DNA of 64,000 bases, from assembly GCA_037043455.1 (NCBI GenBank), contig JAWPHD010011002.1, positions 23,741-87,740 of the forward strand, read 5' to 3'. Of the stretch, positions 11,455-21,620 are shown one piece after another; the stretch's first letter is position 1, and every line of letters begins with the position of its first letter. The translations under genes were made by a program, and so were the position numbers. The notes under the pieces were generated by a model that was not told the DNA's origin, searched no databases, and saw nothing but the letters and a program-made list of their open reading frames with translations. This DNA comes from Cyrtodaria siliqua. Its lineage: Eukaryota > Mollusca > Bivalvia > Adapedonta > Hiatellidae.

Positions 11455-12235
11455 GACAAGTAACTCAGAAACAAATTTTCCTGCCCTGAACTTTTCCTGC
11501 CCTGAACCTGCAACCTTAACTTTGGCTATAGCGTGAAAAGTATTTAACCTATGTTCCTGAAACTTCTCGCACATCTTCATCTTACCTCAAGGAATGTCAT
11601 TACATGTGTCCAATAACTCCAACTTTTCATTTCTGCGGAGTTGCACCCTTTTTCATAAAACTTTTAACCTGCTACCTAAACAAGCTCATAACTGGCTATA
11701 ACTTGAAAAAAAAATTGACAGATGTTCATGAACTTTCACAAACACAGTGAATGTTGTAACATGTGTCCAATAACTCTGACTTTCATCTTGGCAGAGTTAT
11801 ACCCCTTTTTATAAAACCTTAACCTGAACATAACCGAGGTCATAACTGGCAATAACTTGAAAACTGTTTGACCTATGTTCATGAAACTTCACACACATTT
11901 TTATCTTACCTCAAGGAATGTCATTACACCTGTCCAATAACTCTGACTTTCATTTTGATCGAGTTATTTCCCTTTTCATAAAACTTAAACCTGCAAACAT
12001 ACCTAGCTCTTAACTTGGCAAAATATTGACCTATGGTCATGAAACTTTATACAGTTCTTCCTTAACAATTATTCAATGCCACTGAAATATCCAATAATTC
12101 TGAATTTCATTTTGGCAGAGTTATGACCCTTTTAATAAAACTTAAACATGCAACTTTACCTAGCCTATGACTTGGCAAAATATTAACCTACGGTCATGAA
12201 ACTGTATGAACTTTTATCAATTATTCAGTGCAGGG
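11455..12235. repeat. Degenerate tandem repeat, about 160-bp unit, five copies
   Basis: Units share GGCTATAACTTGAAAA, GACCTATGTTCATGAAACTT, GTGTCCAATAACTC and GAGTTATACCCC, starting near 11525, 11694, 11849, 12010 and 12165. Divergence is high, so the array is old. Confidence 0.8.
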
Positions 12236-12739
12236 TTATGCCCTTTTTTTTTTTATAAAACTTTAAAAAAAAAAAAAAAGCTCCATAATGCATGAACAAA
12301 TTTGCTCCAGAAGTCATCAAACTTATTGTTTGATTATTTAAACATATGGCAGGCAACACAAGTGTTGTGTGGAACACCATTCTATGTCTTTCATAAACAG
12401 GCTGAAATTCGACCCCTTCCCCTTGCAAAATAACCTATTTTTTTCACCTCTTTGGCTAAGAAAATTTCCCTAATTCATTTTTTTTTTAAAACCACATTTC
12501 CCCCTCTTATTTTCTCAATATTGTTATGTTTTGGATACAATATATAGAAGAATTAAGTTTACCTAAAATGTACCTTTTTTTCATATTTCCGCACGCAAAT
12601 CTTCAGTTTCTGTCTAATGCACTGTGCGCCCTATATTGTCAAATTGCACTATTTTTGAGTCGCCGATGCATGGCTGACTCTATGGAATCGTGTATATATG
12701 TATATACATGTTGTGCAATTTCTGAATAGGGAGTTTTTG
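12236..12739. other. No gene recognised; homopolymer-rich
   Basis: Several poly-T and poly-A runs and a 67-aa open stretch without recognisable homology. Confidence 0.45.
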
Positions 12740-13108
12740 AAACAGGTGAGACGCTTTACCGTTGTAAGCAATGTAGTCCCCTTTAACTGCTTCAAATACA
12801 ACTTAATTTGATAAGGTGACTGACATGAACGTTATGTATACCGAGTAATATAACTACTGATTGTGAAATAATGAAATAATTATAGTTGTATAAACATGTC
12901 TTTTTTGTAGGTTTACCGAAATATTATGCGCATTAATACACCAAAAAAATCACCAAAATCGGATTGGGTGCTTTACGCACTTCGAGAATGTAGTTCCTTT
13001 AACTGCATCAAGTATAACTTAATTTCATAAGGTGACTGACATGAACGTTATATATACCGAATAATATAACTACTGATTGTGAATAATTGTCAGTGTATAC
13101 AGTATATA
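12740..13108. repeat. Imperfect tandem duplication flanking the hAT-like insertion
   Basis: About 12750-12950 and 12960-13108 are two diverged copies of one segment (shared GGTGACTGACATGAACGTTA and ATATAACTACTGATTGTGAA). The second copy is interrupted by the hAT-like element and resumes at 15053 with TGTCTTTTTT and TATGCGCAATAATACACGC. The first copy therefore shows the unoccupied site. Confidence 0.8.
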
Positions 13109-13239
13109 CAGGGTTCTCCACAGCGCCTTTAAGCACCGCGCTAGCGCTGTGCTTGAAAATCAAAATCCTTATTTGCGCTGTCCTTGAAATTAGCGCGGTC
13201 CTTTAAATCCCAAGCGCGGCGCTTTGATTTACTTGATTC

Positions 13240-13470
13240 GTGTTGCTTATCGTCCGACACATGCACTATAAACAGACCTTCTACACAGGATGTAAGTCAC
13301 GCGCTATCGGTGTGAAATACTACACGTCAAGGACAAGTGTGTACAGTTGTATAAACCAGTCAAATCAGGCAGAGATACGGTGTTGTCGCGTTGCGTTAGC
13401 TGTGATTAGCTTGAGTTTATTGTTGATCATTATTATGTCCCGACAAACAAAACTTGATGGGATTAATTAG
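13240..13470 (+). other. Unrecognised 76-aa open stretch upstream of the mini-gene
   Basis: It is open from a TTG and includes a hydrophobic run (VALAVISLSLLLIIIM). It lacks an ATG near its start and has no homologue I recognise. It is more likely the element's 5' non-coding sequence than a gene. Confidence 0.2.
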
Positions 13471-13709
13471 ATAAGATGAAGCGATGTGACATAATTGATT
13501 GGATAATGTGATTTAAATACATGATGAGTGATTATTAAGGAGTTGTTAAAAAAAATATGATGTTTTGATGTTCGTCGGCTCTCTGCGTGAATCGTCTGCA
13601 GTTTGTAAGTATTAATTTGTTGCAGATTATTTTAATTACTCGATACTTTCAGAGATTAGTTAATATCTTTAATTAATTAAGTTAATGAAGTTAAACTGGG
13701 TTACTTTGC

Positions 13710-13716
13710 TATAAAA
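13710..13716 (+). promoter_or_regulatory. Candidate TATA box of the zinc-finger mini-gene
   Basis: TATAAAA lies 34 bp before the ATG at 13750. Initiation 25-30 bp downstream would give a very short leader. This is inference from spacing only. Confidence 0.4.
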
Positions 13717-13749
13717 TGCCCGATCTTTCTATTAATTTATCATAACAAA

Positions 13750-14757
13750 ATGTCGAGGCAAAGTAGTAAGAGACCCTTAGATGGGGGAATTGGCAAGTTT
13801 TTTGTGGTAAGAAATGATGAGGCTGCACATACTGTCTGTGACTCAGCATCTGAACCAGTCGCCAAAAGAGCCAGGGTCAGGCTGACCGGGTTCAATCCAG
13901 ACTGGGAGAAAGACTTCAAATGGGTTGAGGAAATGGAAAATGGTTAGTAAATAAATACATGTAATTTAAGGGCAATCAATGTAAAGAATGAATATTAATA
14001 TTATTTTATTCAAATGCAGATTATTGTAAAGTGTACGGTAGCTGATTATGGTCTAAATTTAATGGATAAAGAGTTTGTTGTATTGGGGTATATTTATTGC
14101 AGATTATATTATGTCATGTTGTAGTTTTAGTTCAATAATATTTAACGTCGGGATTTTAACCATCAATTTTCAACGTTTTTTAAAAAATAATAATATTTTT
14201 TTATTTTGACTTTATCCGGAGTCACACTATTGAATAAGTAAAAAAAAAAAGAAAAATGTAAAAATCAAAATTGATATAAATTAAATGTCTCCATGAAAGA
14301 TTTAAATATTGTGTGACGTTTTATGTTATAGAACTAGTTGTAGTTTGTACTAGGTTACTGTATATTTTATTTATGTACAGATTATATTTCATTGATGTAT
14401 AATCATGTACATAGACCTAAATACCATGTATGAAGGTCTATGATGTATACTACCTATATAATTATATATTGTATAAACCTTGTTTTAAAAAGTATATTTT
14501 TTTATTTTGTAGGCATGAGATGCAAACTGTGCGTTCTTCACCAGAAAAGACCAAAACGTGCTGCCATAGGAAAGGCTACATGGGTGGATGTCCCCTGTAC
14601 GTATCTTGTGAGGGACTCCTTATGCAGACATGAACGTTCCGAGTGTCACCAGGAGGCAATGGCATTTGAGGCCAGTGTAGATCATAGTTCGAGTCTGGCC
14701 AAACTTGCTTGGGTTGGTGCCTTCAGGATCCTGTACTGGTTCTGTTCATCTAACTGA
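13750..14757 (+). CDS. hAT/ZNF862-type zinc-finger protein, two exons, no catalytic domain
   Basis: Exon 1 is 13750-13942 (ATG in a favourable context, A at -3), the intron is 13943-14512 (GTTAGT...TTTTGTAG), and exon 2 is 14513-14757 ending in TGA. The junction codon is GGC and the product is 145 aa. Residues 1-15 are polar and basic, followed by a short GKFF motif. A basic stretch VAKRARVRL near residue 40 could be a nuclear signal. FNPDWEKDFKWVE precedes a zinc-binding module: C-x2-C (MRCKLC), then a PC motif, then RH-x5-H (RHERSECH). This order (FNPxW, CxxC, PC, HxxxxxH) is the N-terminal TTF/BED-like DNA-binding domain found in hAT transposases and ZNF862-like proteins. The family assignment is from motif recall. 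The C-terminus (WVGAFRILYWFCSSN) ends where a transposase would continue. It may be a truncated transposase, a DNA-binding repressor, or a captured host domain. Confidence 0.7.
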
Positions 14758-14848
14758 ATGAGCTGTTTTACTAAATTGTGTTGTTAATTTAAATGTGCTT
14801 TCTTTTCTGTTTAATGTTTTGTCTGTATATTACATGTGGAAATGAGTT

Positions 14849-14854
14849 AATAAA
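14849..14854 (+). promoter_or_regulatory. Polyadenylation signal AATAAA
   Basis: It lies 92 bp after the mini-gene stop codon. Together with the TATA box and splice sites it makes a self-contained transcription unit inside the TIRs. Confidence 0.5.
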
Positions 14855-15052
14855 ATACTCTTTTACTGTATAGTTATATTCTCTTTAATATAGTTTTCCC
14901 CATCTTCATTTTATAATTAAAAATCATCTCGGGGCATATGGTGCACCCTAGAATTGGAAAAAAATCGACAATGGGAGGGGGCGGCCCCCTCCCAAACCCA
15001 CCCCCCGCGCTGCCTATGCCAGCGCCTGAAAAAAATCCTGTGGAGGACCCTG

Positions 15053-16499
15053 AATTATACGTGTCTTTTTTGAAAAAGGAACTGAAATACTATGCGCAAT
15101 AATACACGCATATATATATATATTTCGATCGAAATGACGTCAGTATGATACATTTCATGAATGGAGTTACTGGGATGTGCCGCTCATGACGTGTGACCCA
15201 GATAACAAATTGGGAACTAAATGGTAGTTATTGCATACAGAAATCTCACGGAATTCTAACCCTCCTCCCGGCCCCACGGAATTGTGTGAAAAACTCCCGT
15301 AAAATTGCTAAAATCGATTTTTCGAATTTCCTTTGTTTGGTATGTTAGCTGATTGTTGCTTCTAAAAATAGAATGAATTCAAGAACGACAACTCTTACGA
15401 AATTTCGTACTTCGTACTCAATTAGATTCATACTATTGTACTCAATTTGATTCATACTATCGTTTTTTTTCCAGAGGGGAAGTTATTAGGCAGCCAACCG
15501 TGCAGCCGTCTTTTGCATGGCCGTTTTTTAAAAATCGCGGCCAATATTTGGTGGCGTCGGTGGGTAAAAAAACAAAACAAAAATTATTATTATTATTTTT
15601 TTTTAAACTCTTACTTTCTCAATATTTGAAAACCTTTTAAGTTTAACCTCACCAAGAAGATAGACACTGTTCAATCTTGGCGACTCTCAGGACCTTCAGT
15701 CCTTTGATTTCCTCTTTATCTCAAACAATTCGCTATTCTTTTCCTCTGTTGAAGGGCCATGGTCACTTCCCTATTTCCGAGAAAAAGCCTTGTAGTAATT
15801 TAGAAGTACTATATTTCCAGAAACAGTTTATTCAAGGCTGTTTAGTCCAGGCCCTTAGCTAGGCCTAAAATTAAACTGAGGCAAACTTGTTTCTGGCACA
15901 TGACTGCTCCCCTATCTGGTTAGATTCTGTATTGCTACATGCGATGTCTTGCATTTAGTGGCTGGACAAGATTTTCTATTTTGATTGATATCCCATTAAT
16001 TATAGTTTTTGGTACCTTCCTAAAATTGTGCCTCAGCTAAGCTATGTGCCGGGTAAGTCTAGACCTATTCCATTTCTATAGGTGAAAGATTGGGATTTCT
16101 CACTGAAAGAATATTTATTATCGCTATTAATAACTTAACTCCGAACACAAAAACAACTATGCTGTTGAGTCATGACGTCAATAAAGTGTTGCTGACGTCG
16201 ACATCATCCGCCGATAATGTTCAATACAGTGAATGCTTTAGGTTAAAACATACATAAATTGATTTAAAATGTAATAAATAGATTATTTAATTGCTGGGAT
16301 TGATTATAAGGAATCCTTCTTGATGGTAGGCGTGTTTGTTTGTTAATCTCTCGCATACGCTCATTCGTGAAAAGAACCACACGCTACCATCCCATAAAGG
16401 ATTTCCATAAAATCTTTCCCATATATTCTTTTTTTAAACAATCTGTATGTTATCAATGTACCAGACAACAAAATATAATACAAACAATACTTATATAAT
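15053..16499. other. No gene recognised
   Basis: It starts with the resumed flank duplicate (15053-15115) and a short (AT)n. A 61-aa open stretch at 15677-15862 and a 60-aa one at 15447-15629 show no recognisable domain. The TGACGTCA-like motifs near 16165-16200 are noted only. Confidence 0.45.
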
Positions 16500-17035
16500 T
16501 ACATATAACTATGGCCCTTGATTTAGTTAAAAATGCTATATTTTGCCTCGTTAAGACAATAGGGCCTTCATTTTTCATGCGATCTTTATGAAACTTTACT
16601 AGATTGTTAATATCAATGACAGCTCGACCAAGTTTGAAAACCAGCCAGATCGGAAAAGTAACAGATGAGTTATGGCCCTTGATTTAGTTAAAAATGCTAT
16701 ATTTTGCCTCGTTAAGACAATAGGGCCTTCCTTTTTCATGCGATCTTTATGAAACTTTACTAGATTATTAATATCAATGACAGCTCGGTCAAGTTTGAAA
16801 ACCAACCAGATCGGACCAGTAACAGTGGAGTTATGGCCCTTGATTTAGTTAAAAATCCTATATTTTGCCTCGTTAAGACGATAAGGCCTTCATTTTTCAT
16901 CCGATCTTTAAGAAACTTTACCAGATTGTTAATATCAATGAAAGCTTGGACAAGTTTGAAAAACATCCAGATTGGACCATTTACATCGGAGTCATGGCCC
17001 TTGAAATATGCTATATCTTGGCCTCATTAAGACGA
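16500..17035 (+). repeat. 161-bp tandem repeat, 3-plus copies
   Basis: ATGGCCCTTGATTTAGTTAA starts units at 16511, 16672 and 16833, and a degraded one at about 16994. Each holds TTGCCTCGTTAAGAC, GGGCCTTCATTTTTCAT and GAAAACCAGCCAGATCGGA. The same module forms the array at 59.7-61.1 kb. ORFs here (68 aa, minus) are by-products of the period. Confidence 0.9.
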
Positions 17036-17815
17036 AAGGGCCTTCATTTGGCCGGATTTCATTGAAACTTTGCAGGGATGATCAGTACCAAGCCTAGTTG
17101 TACATAGTCACCGTGTTCCAGTTGAATGATTTTGGCGGAGTTCTAGCCCTTTAAAGGTTTTAATACACAAACTTTGTTCTGACTAGTTCTCTTGAACCCC
17201 TGGCCGGATTAAACGAAACTTTTTAGGGATGATCAATTCTATGTCTAGTTGTGCAAATCATCGCCGTGTTCCGGTTGAATGATTTTTGGCGGAGTTATGG
17301 CCCTTTAAAGGTTTTAATACACAAACTTTGTTCTGATCTACTTCTCCTGAACCCCTCGCCAGATTTCATGAAACTTTGCAGGGATGATCAGCACCAAGCC
17401 TAGTTGTGCATGTCATCGTCACGTTCCGGTTAACAGATATTTGGCAGAGTTATGGCCCTTTAAAGGATTTTGATACCACAATTTTTTCTGGGCTAGTTCT
17501 CCTGAACCCCTGGCTGGATACAGACGAAACTTGACAAGGATGATCAGTATCAAGCCTAGTTGTGCATATCATCGCCGTATTTCGGTTGAATGATTTTTTG
17601 GCAGAGTTGTGACCCTTTAAATGTTGTAATACACAAACTTTGTCCAGATTAGTCTCTTCTGAACTCTTTGGCGAGGATGATCAGTACTAAGCCTAGATGC
17701 ACCTGTCATTGCCATGTTCTGGTTGAATGATTTTTGAAAGACTTATGGCCCCTTATACATAAACTTTATCTTGAGCAAGTAGAGCGTCCACAGGCCCTCT
17801 TGGGCCTCTTGTTTA
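17036..17815 (+). mobile_element. Second tandem module ending in a terminal hairpin
   Basis: Four to five units of about 170-180 bp share GGGATGATCAGTACCAAGCC, GTTCCGGTTGAATGATTTT and GGCGGAGTTATGGCCCTTTA. The block ends with GTAGAGCGTCCACAGGCCCT, a hairpin AGGCCC/GGGCCT at 17792-17807 and CTTGTTT. With the preceding 161-bp array it looks like one hairpin-terminated, tandem-repeat-containing element of the Pearl/Helentron-associated kind. Confidence 0.75.
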
Positions 17816-18555
17816 AATGTTTATATCGTTTGACGTGACCGTTAATGATCGATAACTTTTAAACATTTTCACCTGACAAAAAGTGGATCTATTGGAATTT
17901 GAGGGAAAGAAATCAGTTAAAATGGGACAAGAGCAGTGTTTTTTTCCGCTTATAAATATAAGTGGTGCCAAAAAATGATACTATTCCCAAAGCAAAAAAG
18001 TAGGAAAGAAAAAAATCTTAATTCAAAATGAAACATTAAACAGAAAAAGATGGAAAATATTTACTTTTATGGGAGGGTCACAATGAAATATTACAAGAGA
18101 ATGTATATATACATGTATGTACATGGTAAACTGTTTGCAAAGTATATAAACATACAATATTGCTTTTGTTAAATAGTGAAAAATTCCCAATTAAGCAGCA
18201 AAACCACGCACATTTTCACAATTGAATGGGTACCTGTATCATTCCCAAAAAAGTGACAACAAATTGCTAAAGAGTATCTTTTTCTCTTTTTTGGTGGGAT
18301 TTGCATTTTAGCCAGATTGCAAAGCAAATCCAGGCCCAATTTCGTTGGTTTTTGGCCATTCAGGTATAACTATTTTTATTATTGTTTGGGGTGGGGGCAT
18401 GTGGGTGGGGTTGGAGGGCTTGAAAACCTAATGAACAGCAACATATTAAAGTACATACAAACATTTTTTACTTTTTATGTTACTGGAAACAGAGAATACG
18501 TGTCCTGTGGACATAATTTTCTATATTGTATTTTCTAATACAATTAGGCCTGACT
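17816..18555. other. No gene recognised
   Basis: AT-rich with a G-rich patch near 18390-18420 (GGGGTGGGGGCATGTGGGTG). The 73-aa ORF at 18317 has no recognisable domain. Confidence 0.45.
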
Positions 18556-18960
18556 CAGAGCTGTAGATAAATGATGACTGCAATGAGTATTTACTCATCA
18601 GATTCAAAATGAATGAGTAACAAAGAACTCTTTCAGAGTAAACACTTGCTTTAAATAGTTCATGCATTCAAAATGGATGTGAATTAATACATTTTAAAGC
18701 AAGCAAATATTCTGATAGTAAAAATAAAAGAAACACTGTATGACCTTAATATTAAGACACATGCTTGGAGCAATATTCATAATGTAATTACGGAATAAAC
18801 TGTTCCACAAGACAATACATACAAATATAATACTCATGAGTTTTAAAAATTATGAGTTTTTGTGTTAAGTTAATGAGTAATGATACAATTTTAAAAAACA
18901 GGGGTTTTGTAAAAAAAAATATGAGTAAAATTTACAAAACTCGGCTTATCTACAGCTCTG
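18556..18960. mobile_element. 405-bp TIR MITE
   Basis: Perfect 15-bp terminal inverted repeats CAGAGCTGTAGATAA (18556-18570; complement at 18946-18960). The interior is AT-rich and non-coding with repeated ATGAGTA motifs. CAG-type ends suggest an hAT-like origin. No clear target duplication was seen. Confidence 0.75.
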
Positions 18961-19538
18961 CGGTCTCTGATATATATTCTTTTTCTGTATACAATCATGT
19001 ATACATGTAATTTACATGTAGACTGTCAACACCGATTTAGAGAGACTGGATGCAATCTGGAAGAATTATGACAGTTATATGCAATTTAGGGTTAACACAA
19101 ACACGACCATCATATATAGACAGTGTGTTTCAGTTGCGTATTCTGTGTGCATATGCATAAAAGTTTAAACACAGTTATTGTAAAAGTTTAAACACAGTTA
19201 TTGTAAATGAATAAGTTTGGTTTGCAAAACTTAACTTCTTATTGTACTATACTTAAGATAACGCGCTTCATGAAATTTGCGATTTACTACCAGCATTTAA
19301 AAGCACACAAATGGCAAGTGAATTACAATATTCCCATTGCTATAGAACCAACAATTATTATAGTGTCTTGTGAGAATGATATTAATGATAAAAAAGTATT
19401 AGAGAGACAACTATGGCCCGTGTATGTTAAGACATTGGAATTAGCTGTTTTCTATTGAGACATATTGGATGTGAGAGCAATTGAATGGGTACCTGTAGAG
19501 ATTATACTCTCTCCACCAGGAAAGTGATGGTCAAAACC
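18961..19538. other. No gene recognised
   Basis: An ORF of 83 aa at 19207-19458 lacks a recognisable domain. A 22-bp direct repeat built on GTTTAAACACAGTTATTGTA occurs at 19165-19206. Confidence 0.4.
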
Positions 19539-19858
19539 TTAAGGCCTAAAAAAAAAACTTGTGTGTTTCTGGTTTCACCCTGTCAAAAAGTTAGGGTAGG
19601 TAGGTAGGAAAAAGTTTTTTTTTTATATATTTTTTTTATGTATATTGTTCGCATATATTATGCCATTTTTGTACTAAGGCAACTTTTTGATAACCTTTGC
19701 AATCCAGATTAGATGCTTAACAACTCTGGCTAATAAAATGATCATTTGAATAAACAATTTTTTTTTTTTTTTTCCACTAAAAATATTTAGGGTCGGCGGT
19801 GATAAAGTAGGGTCGGTCGGGAAACCGGAAAACACACATGATTTTTTATTAGGCCTAA
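19539..19858. mobile_element. Fold-back element with TTAGGCCTAA ends
   Basis: The left end TTAAGGCCTAAAAAAAAAAC followed by TTGTGTGTTT pairs with the right end AAACACACATGATTTTTTAT then TAGGCCTAA. About 40 bp pair imperfectly. A GGGTCGG-rich inner segment (TAGGGTCGGTCGGG) also occurs. Non-coding. Confidence 0.7.
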
Positions 19859-20187
19859 AGGGAGTTCAAGCTCAAATGGACACCTGGCAATCTTGAGTTT
19901 TATTTCATGCATTATAATTAGTACAGCGATTTATTAATCCTGTACCTTTTGACTTTAAAACTGCTTGTATATATTTAAATAAAAAAATAAAAATTCTATT
20001 TCCTTCATTATTCTACATATTTTTTACATATATTATTGCTGCAATATTATCAAAAGTCAATAATACATAAAAACAATATACTTTGAACTATTCTAACAAT
20101 TAATGATTGAACAAATGCAAGTTACGAAAAAAATAATGTGATGCCGTGAGTTTGAAAAAATCAAGATTGTCATGTGTCCCTAGTCCC
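19859..20187. mobile_element. AAAGGGACAC-family MITE, diverged copy
   Basis: The left end contains GGACACCTGGCAATCTTGAG and the right end CAAGATTGTCATGTGTCCCT, which are inverted copies of each other and match the TTAA-flanked element at 50622-51122. Its right end is part of the 347-bp repeat unit that begins at 20110. Confidence 0.65.
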
Positions 20188-21145
20188 TAGTCAAAACAAC
20201 TGTGACAACATCATGCAAAATTATGAGACAAAGTTTAAATAATACTAATATGGAAGCTCACTATTTTATATTCACAGTCATGGTCATATTAATGTGTTAG
20301 TAGATATACGTCTTACAAGATAGGGCCTTCATTTTTAAGTTGATCTTTACCAAACTTTGTCAGTGTCTTTGTATCAAGGAAAGCTTGGAAAAGTTCAAAA
20401 ACCAGCCTGATCAGAATGGAATGTTGTTTAACGGCTCATCAATACAGATTAGATTGAACAAATGCTAGTTACGAAAAAAATAATGTGATGCCGTGAGTTT
20501 TAAAAAATCAAGATTGTCACGTGTCCCTAGTCCCTAGTCAAAACAACTGTGACAACATCATGAAAAATTACGAGACAAAGTTTAAATAATACTAATATGG
20601 AAGCTCACTATTTTATATTCACAGTCATGGTCATATTAATGTGTTAGTAGATATACGTCTTACAAGATAGGGCCTTCATTTTTAAGTTGATCTTTACCAA
20701 ACTTTGTCAGTGTCTTTGTATCAAGGAAAGCTTGGAAAGTTCAAAAACCAGCCTGATCTGAATGGAATGTTGTTTAACGGCTCATCAATACAGTATAGAT
20801 TGAACAAATGCTAGTTACGAAAAAAATAATGTGATGCCGTGAGTTTTAAAAAATCAAGATTGTCACGTGTCCCTAGTCCCTAGTCAAAACAACTGTGACA
20901 ACATCATGAAAAATTACGAGACAAAGTTTAAATAATACTAATATGGAAGCTCACTATTTTATATTCACAGTCATGGTCATATTAATGTGTTAGTAGATAT
21001 ACGTCTTACAAGATAGGGCCTTCATTTTTAAGTTGATCTTTACCAAACTTTGTCAGTGTCTTTGTATCAAGGAAAGCTTGGAAAAGTTCAAAAACCAGCC
21101 TGATCAGAATGGTATATTGTTTAACGGCTCATCAATACAGTATAG
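20110..21145. repeat. 347-bp unit in three tandem copies
   Basis: Copies start at 20110, 20457 and 20803, each beginning AACAAATGC.AGTTACGAAA and running through ATAGGGCCTTCATTTTTAAG to CGGCTCATCAATACAG. Identity is very high (a handful of differences), so the amplification is recent. Each unit carries the right end of the preceding MITE and one 160-bp-type module. Confidence 0.92.
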
Positions 21146-21420
21146 GTTATTTAGAGCCGCCCAGAGAGAGCGAAGGATACATAGAAATCTGGGAACTGTG
21201 CCCTACTCTATGGGAAAGTCTTACCTAAGAACACACTGACGAAACTCAGTGGCACCACAGAGGATTGAACCCGGGGCAGGGTTTGACATTAACAGTTGTC
21301 CCCTTGTCCTGTGCGATGTAGATTCTACTGGGGACAAGTTAAATTTCAAACCCTGCTTGGCCTCCGGTTACAAATCCGCCGTGCTACCGACTGCGCCACG
21401 CCAGCCCTCTTGGCCTGATC
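21146..21420 (-). mobile_element. tRNA-derived SINE, antisense, interrupted
   Basis: On the minus strand, GGCGTGGCGCAGTCGGTAGC (A-box region) is followed by an arm resembling a tRNA anticodon stem (GGATTTGTAACCGGAGG), then the B-box GGGTTCAATCC. A 79-bp hairpin MITE separates the two boxes. The body and tail (CTATGTATCCTTC, TCTCTCTGGG.GGC, CTCTAAATAACCTATA) match the plus-strand SINE at 63118-63372. The SINE is inserted in the third 347-bp unit. Confidence 0.8.
21277..21355. mobile_element. 79-bp hairpin MITE nested in the SINE
   Basis: About 26-bp inverted ends, CAGGGTTTGACATTAACAGT and the complement of CAGGGTTTGAAATTTAACTT, both run into GTCCCC. CAGGG ends suggest an hAT-type MITE. It splits the tRNA-like head of the SINE and so is younger than it. 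A target duplication is not evident. Confidence 0.7.
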
Positions 21421-21620
21421 AGACCAGTTACAGAAGAGTAATGGCCCTTGATTTTCTTAAATATGCTATATTGATTTTCATGAAACTTCGCAGGAATGCT
21501 GAGCTAGCTATCAAAACCTACCAGTACAGCTTTAAGGTCATTGACCTCTTTTATTTTTTTGGTTGTTAAAAAGAAATATTTAAATATTTTTATTTATGTT
21601 TTGATCATTACATGTGTTTT

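Larger units (their letters stand above)
13109..15052 (+). mobile_element. hAT-like TIR element carrying a zinc-finger mini-gene
   Basis: It has 15-bp terminal inverted repeats with one mismatch: CAGGGTTCTCCACAG at 13109-13123 and the complement of CAGGGTCCTCCACAG at 15038-15052. CAGGG ends are typical of hAT elements. Just inside the left end, GCGC-rich phrases (GCGCTGTGCTTGAAA, GCGCTGTCCTTGAAA, GCGCGGTCCTTTAAA) recur three times, and the right end has AGCGCCTGAAAA. These are candidate transposase-binding repeats. The 1.94-kb interior encodes only a spliced 145-aa zinc-finger protein. There is no room for an hAT RNase-H-like catalytic domain, so the element would depend on a transposase from elsewhere. 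A clean 8-bp target duplication is not visible. Confidence 0.8.

Noticed and set aside
13109..15052. Autonomous hAT transposon
   Set aside because: No catalytic domain is encoded between the zinc finger's stop codon and the right TIR.
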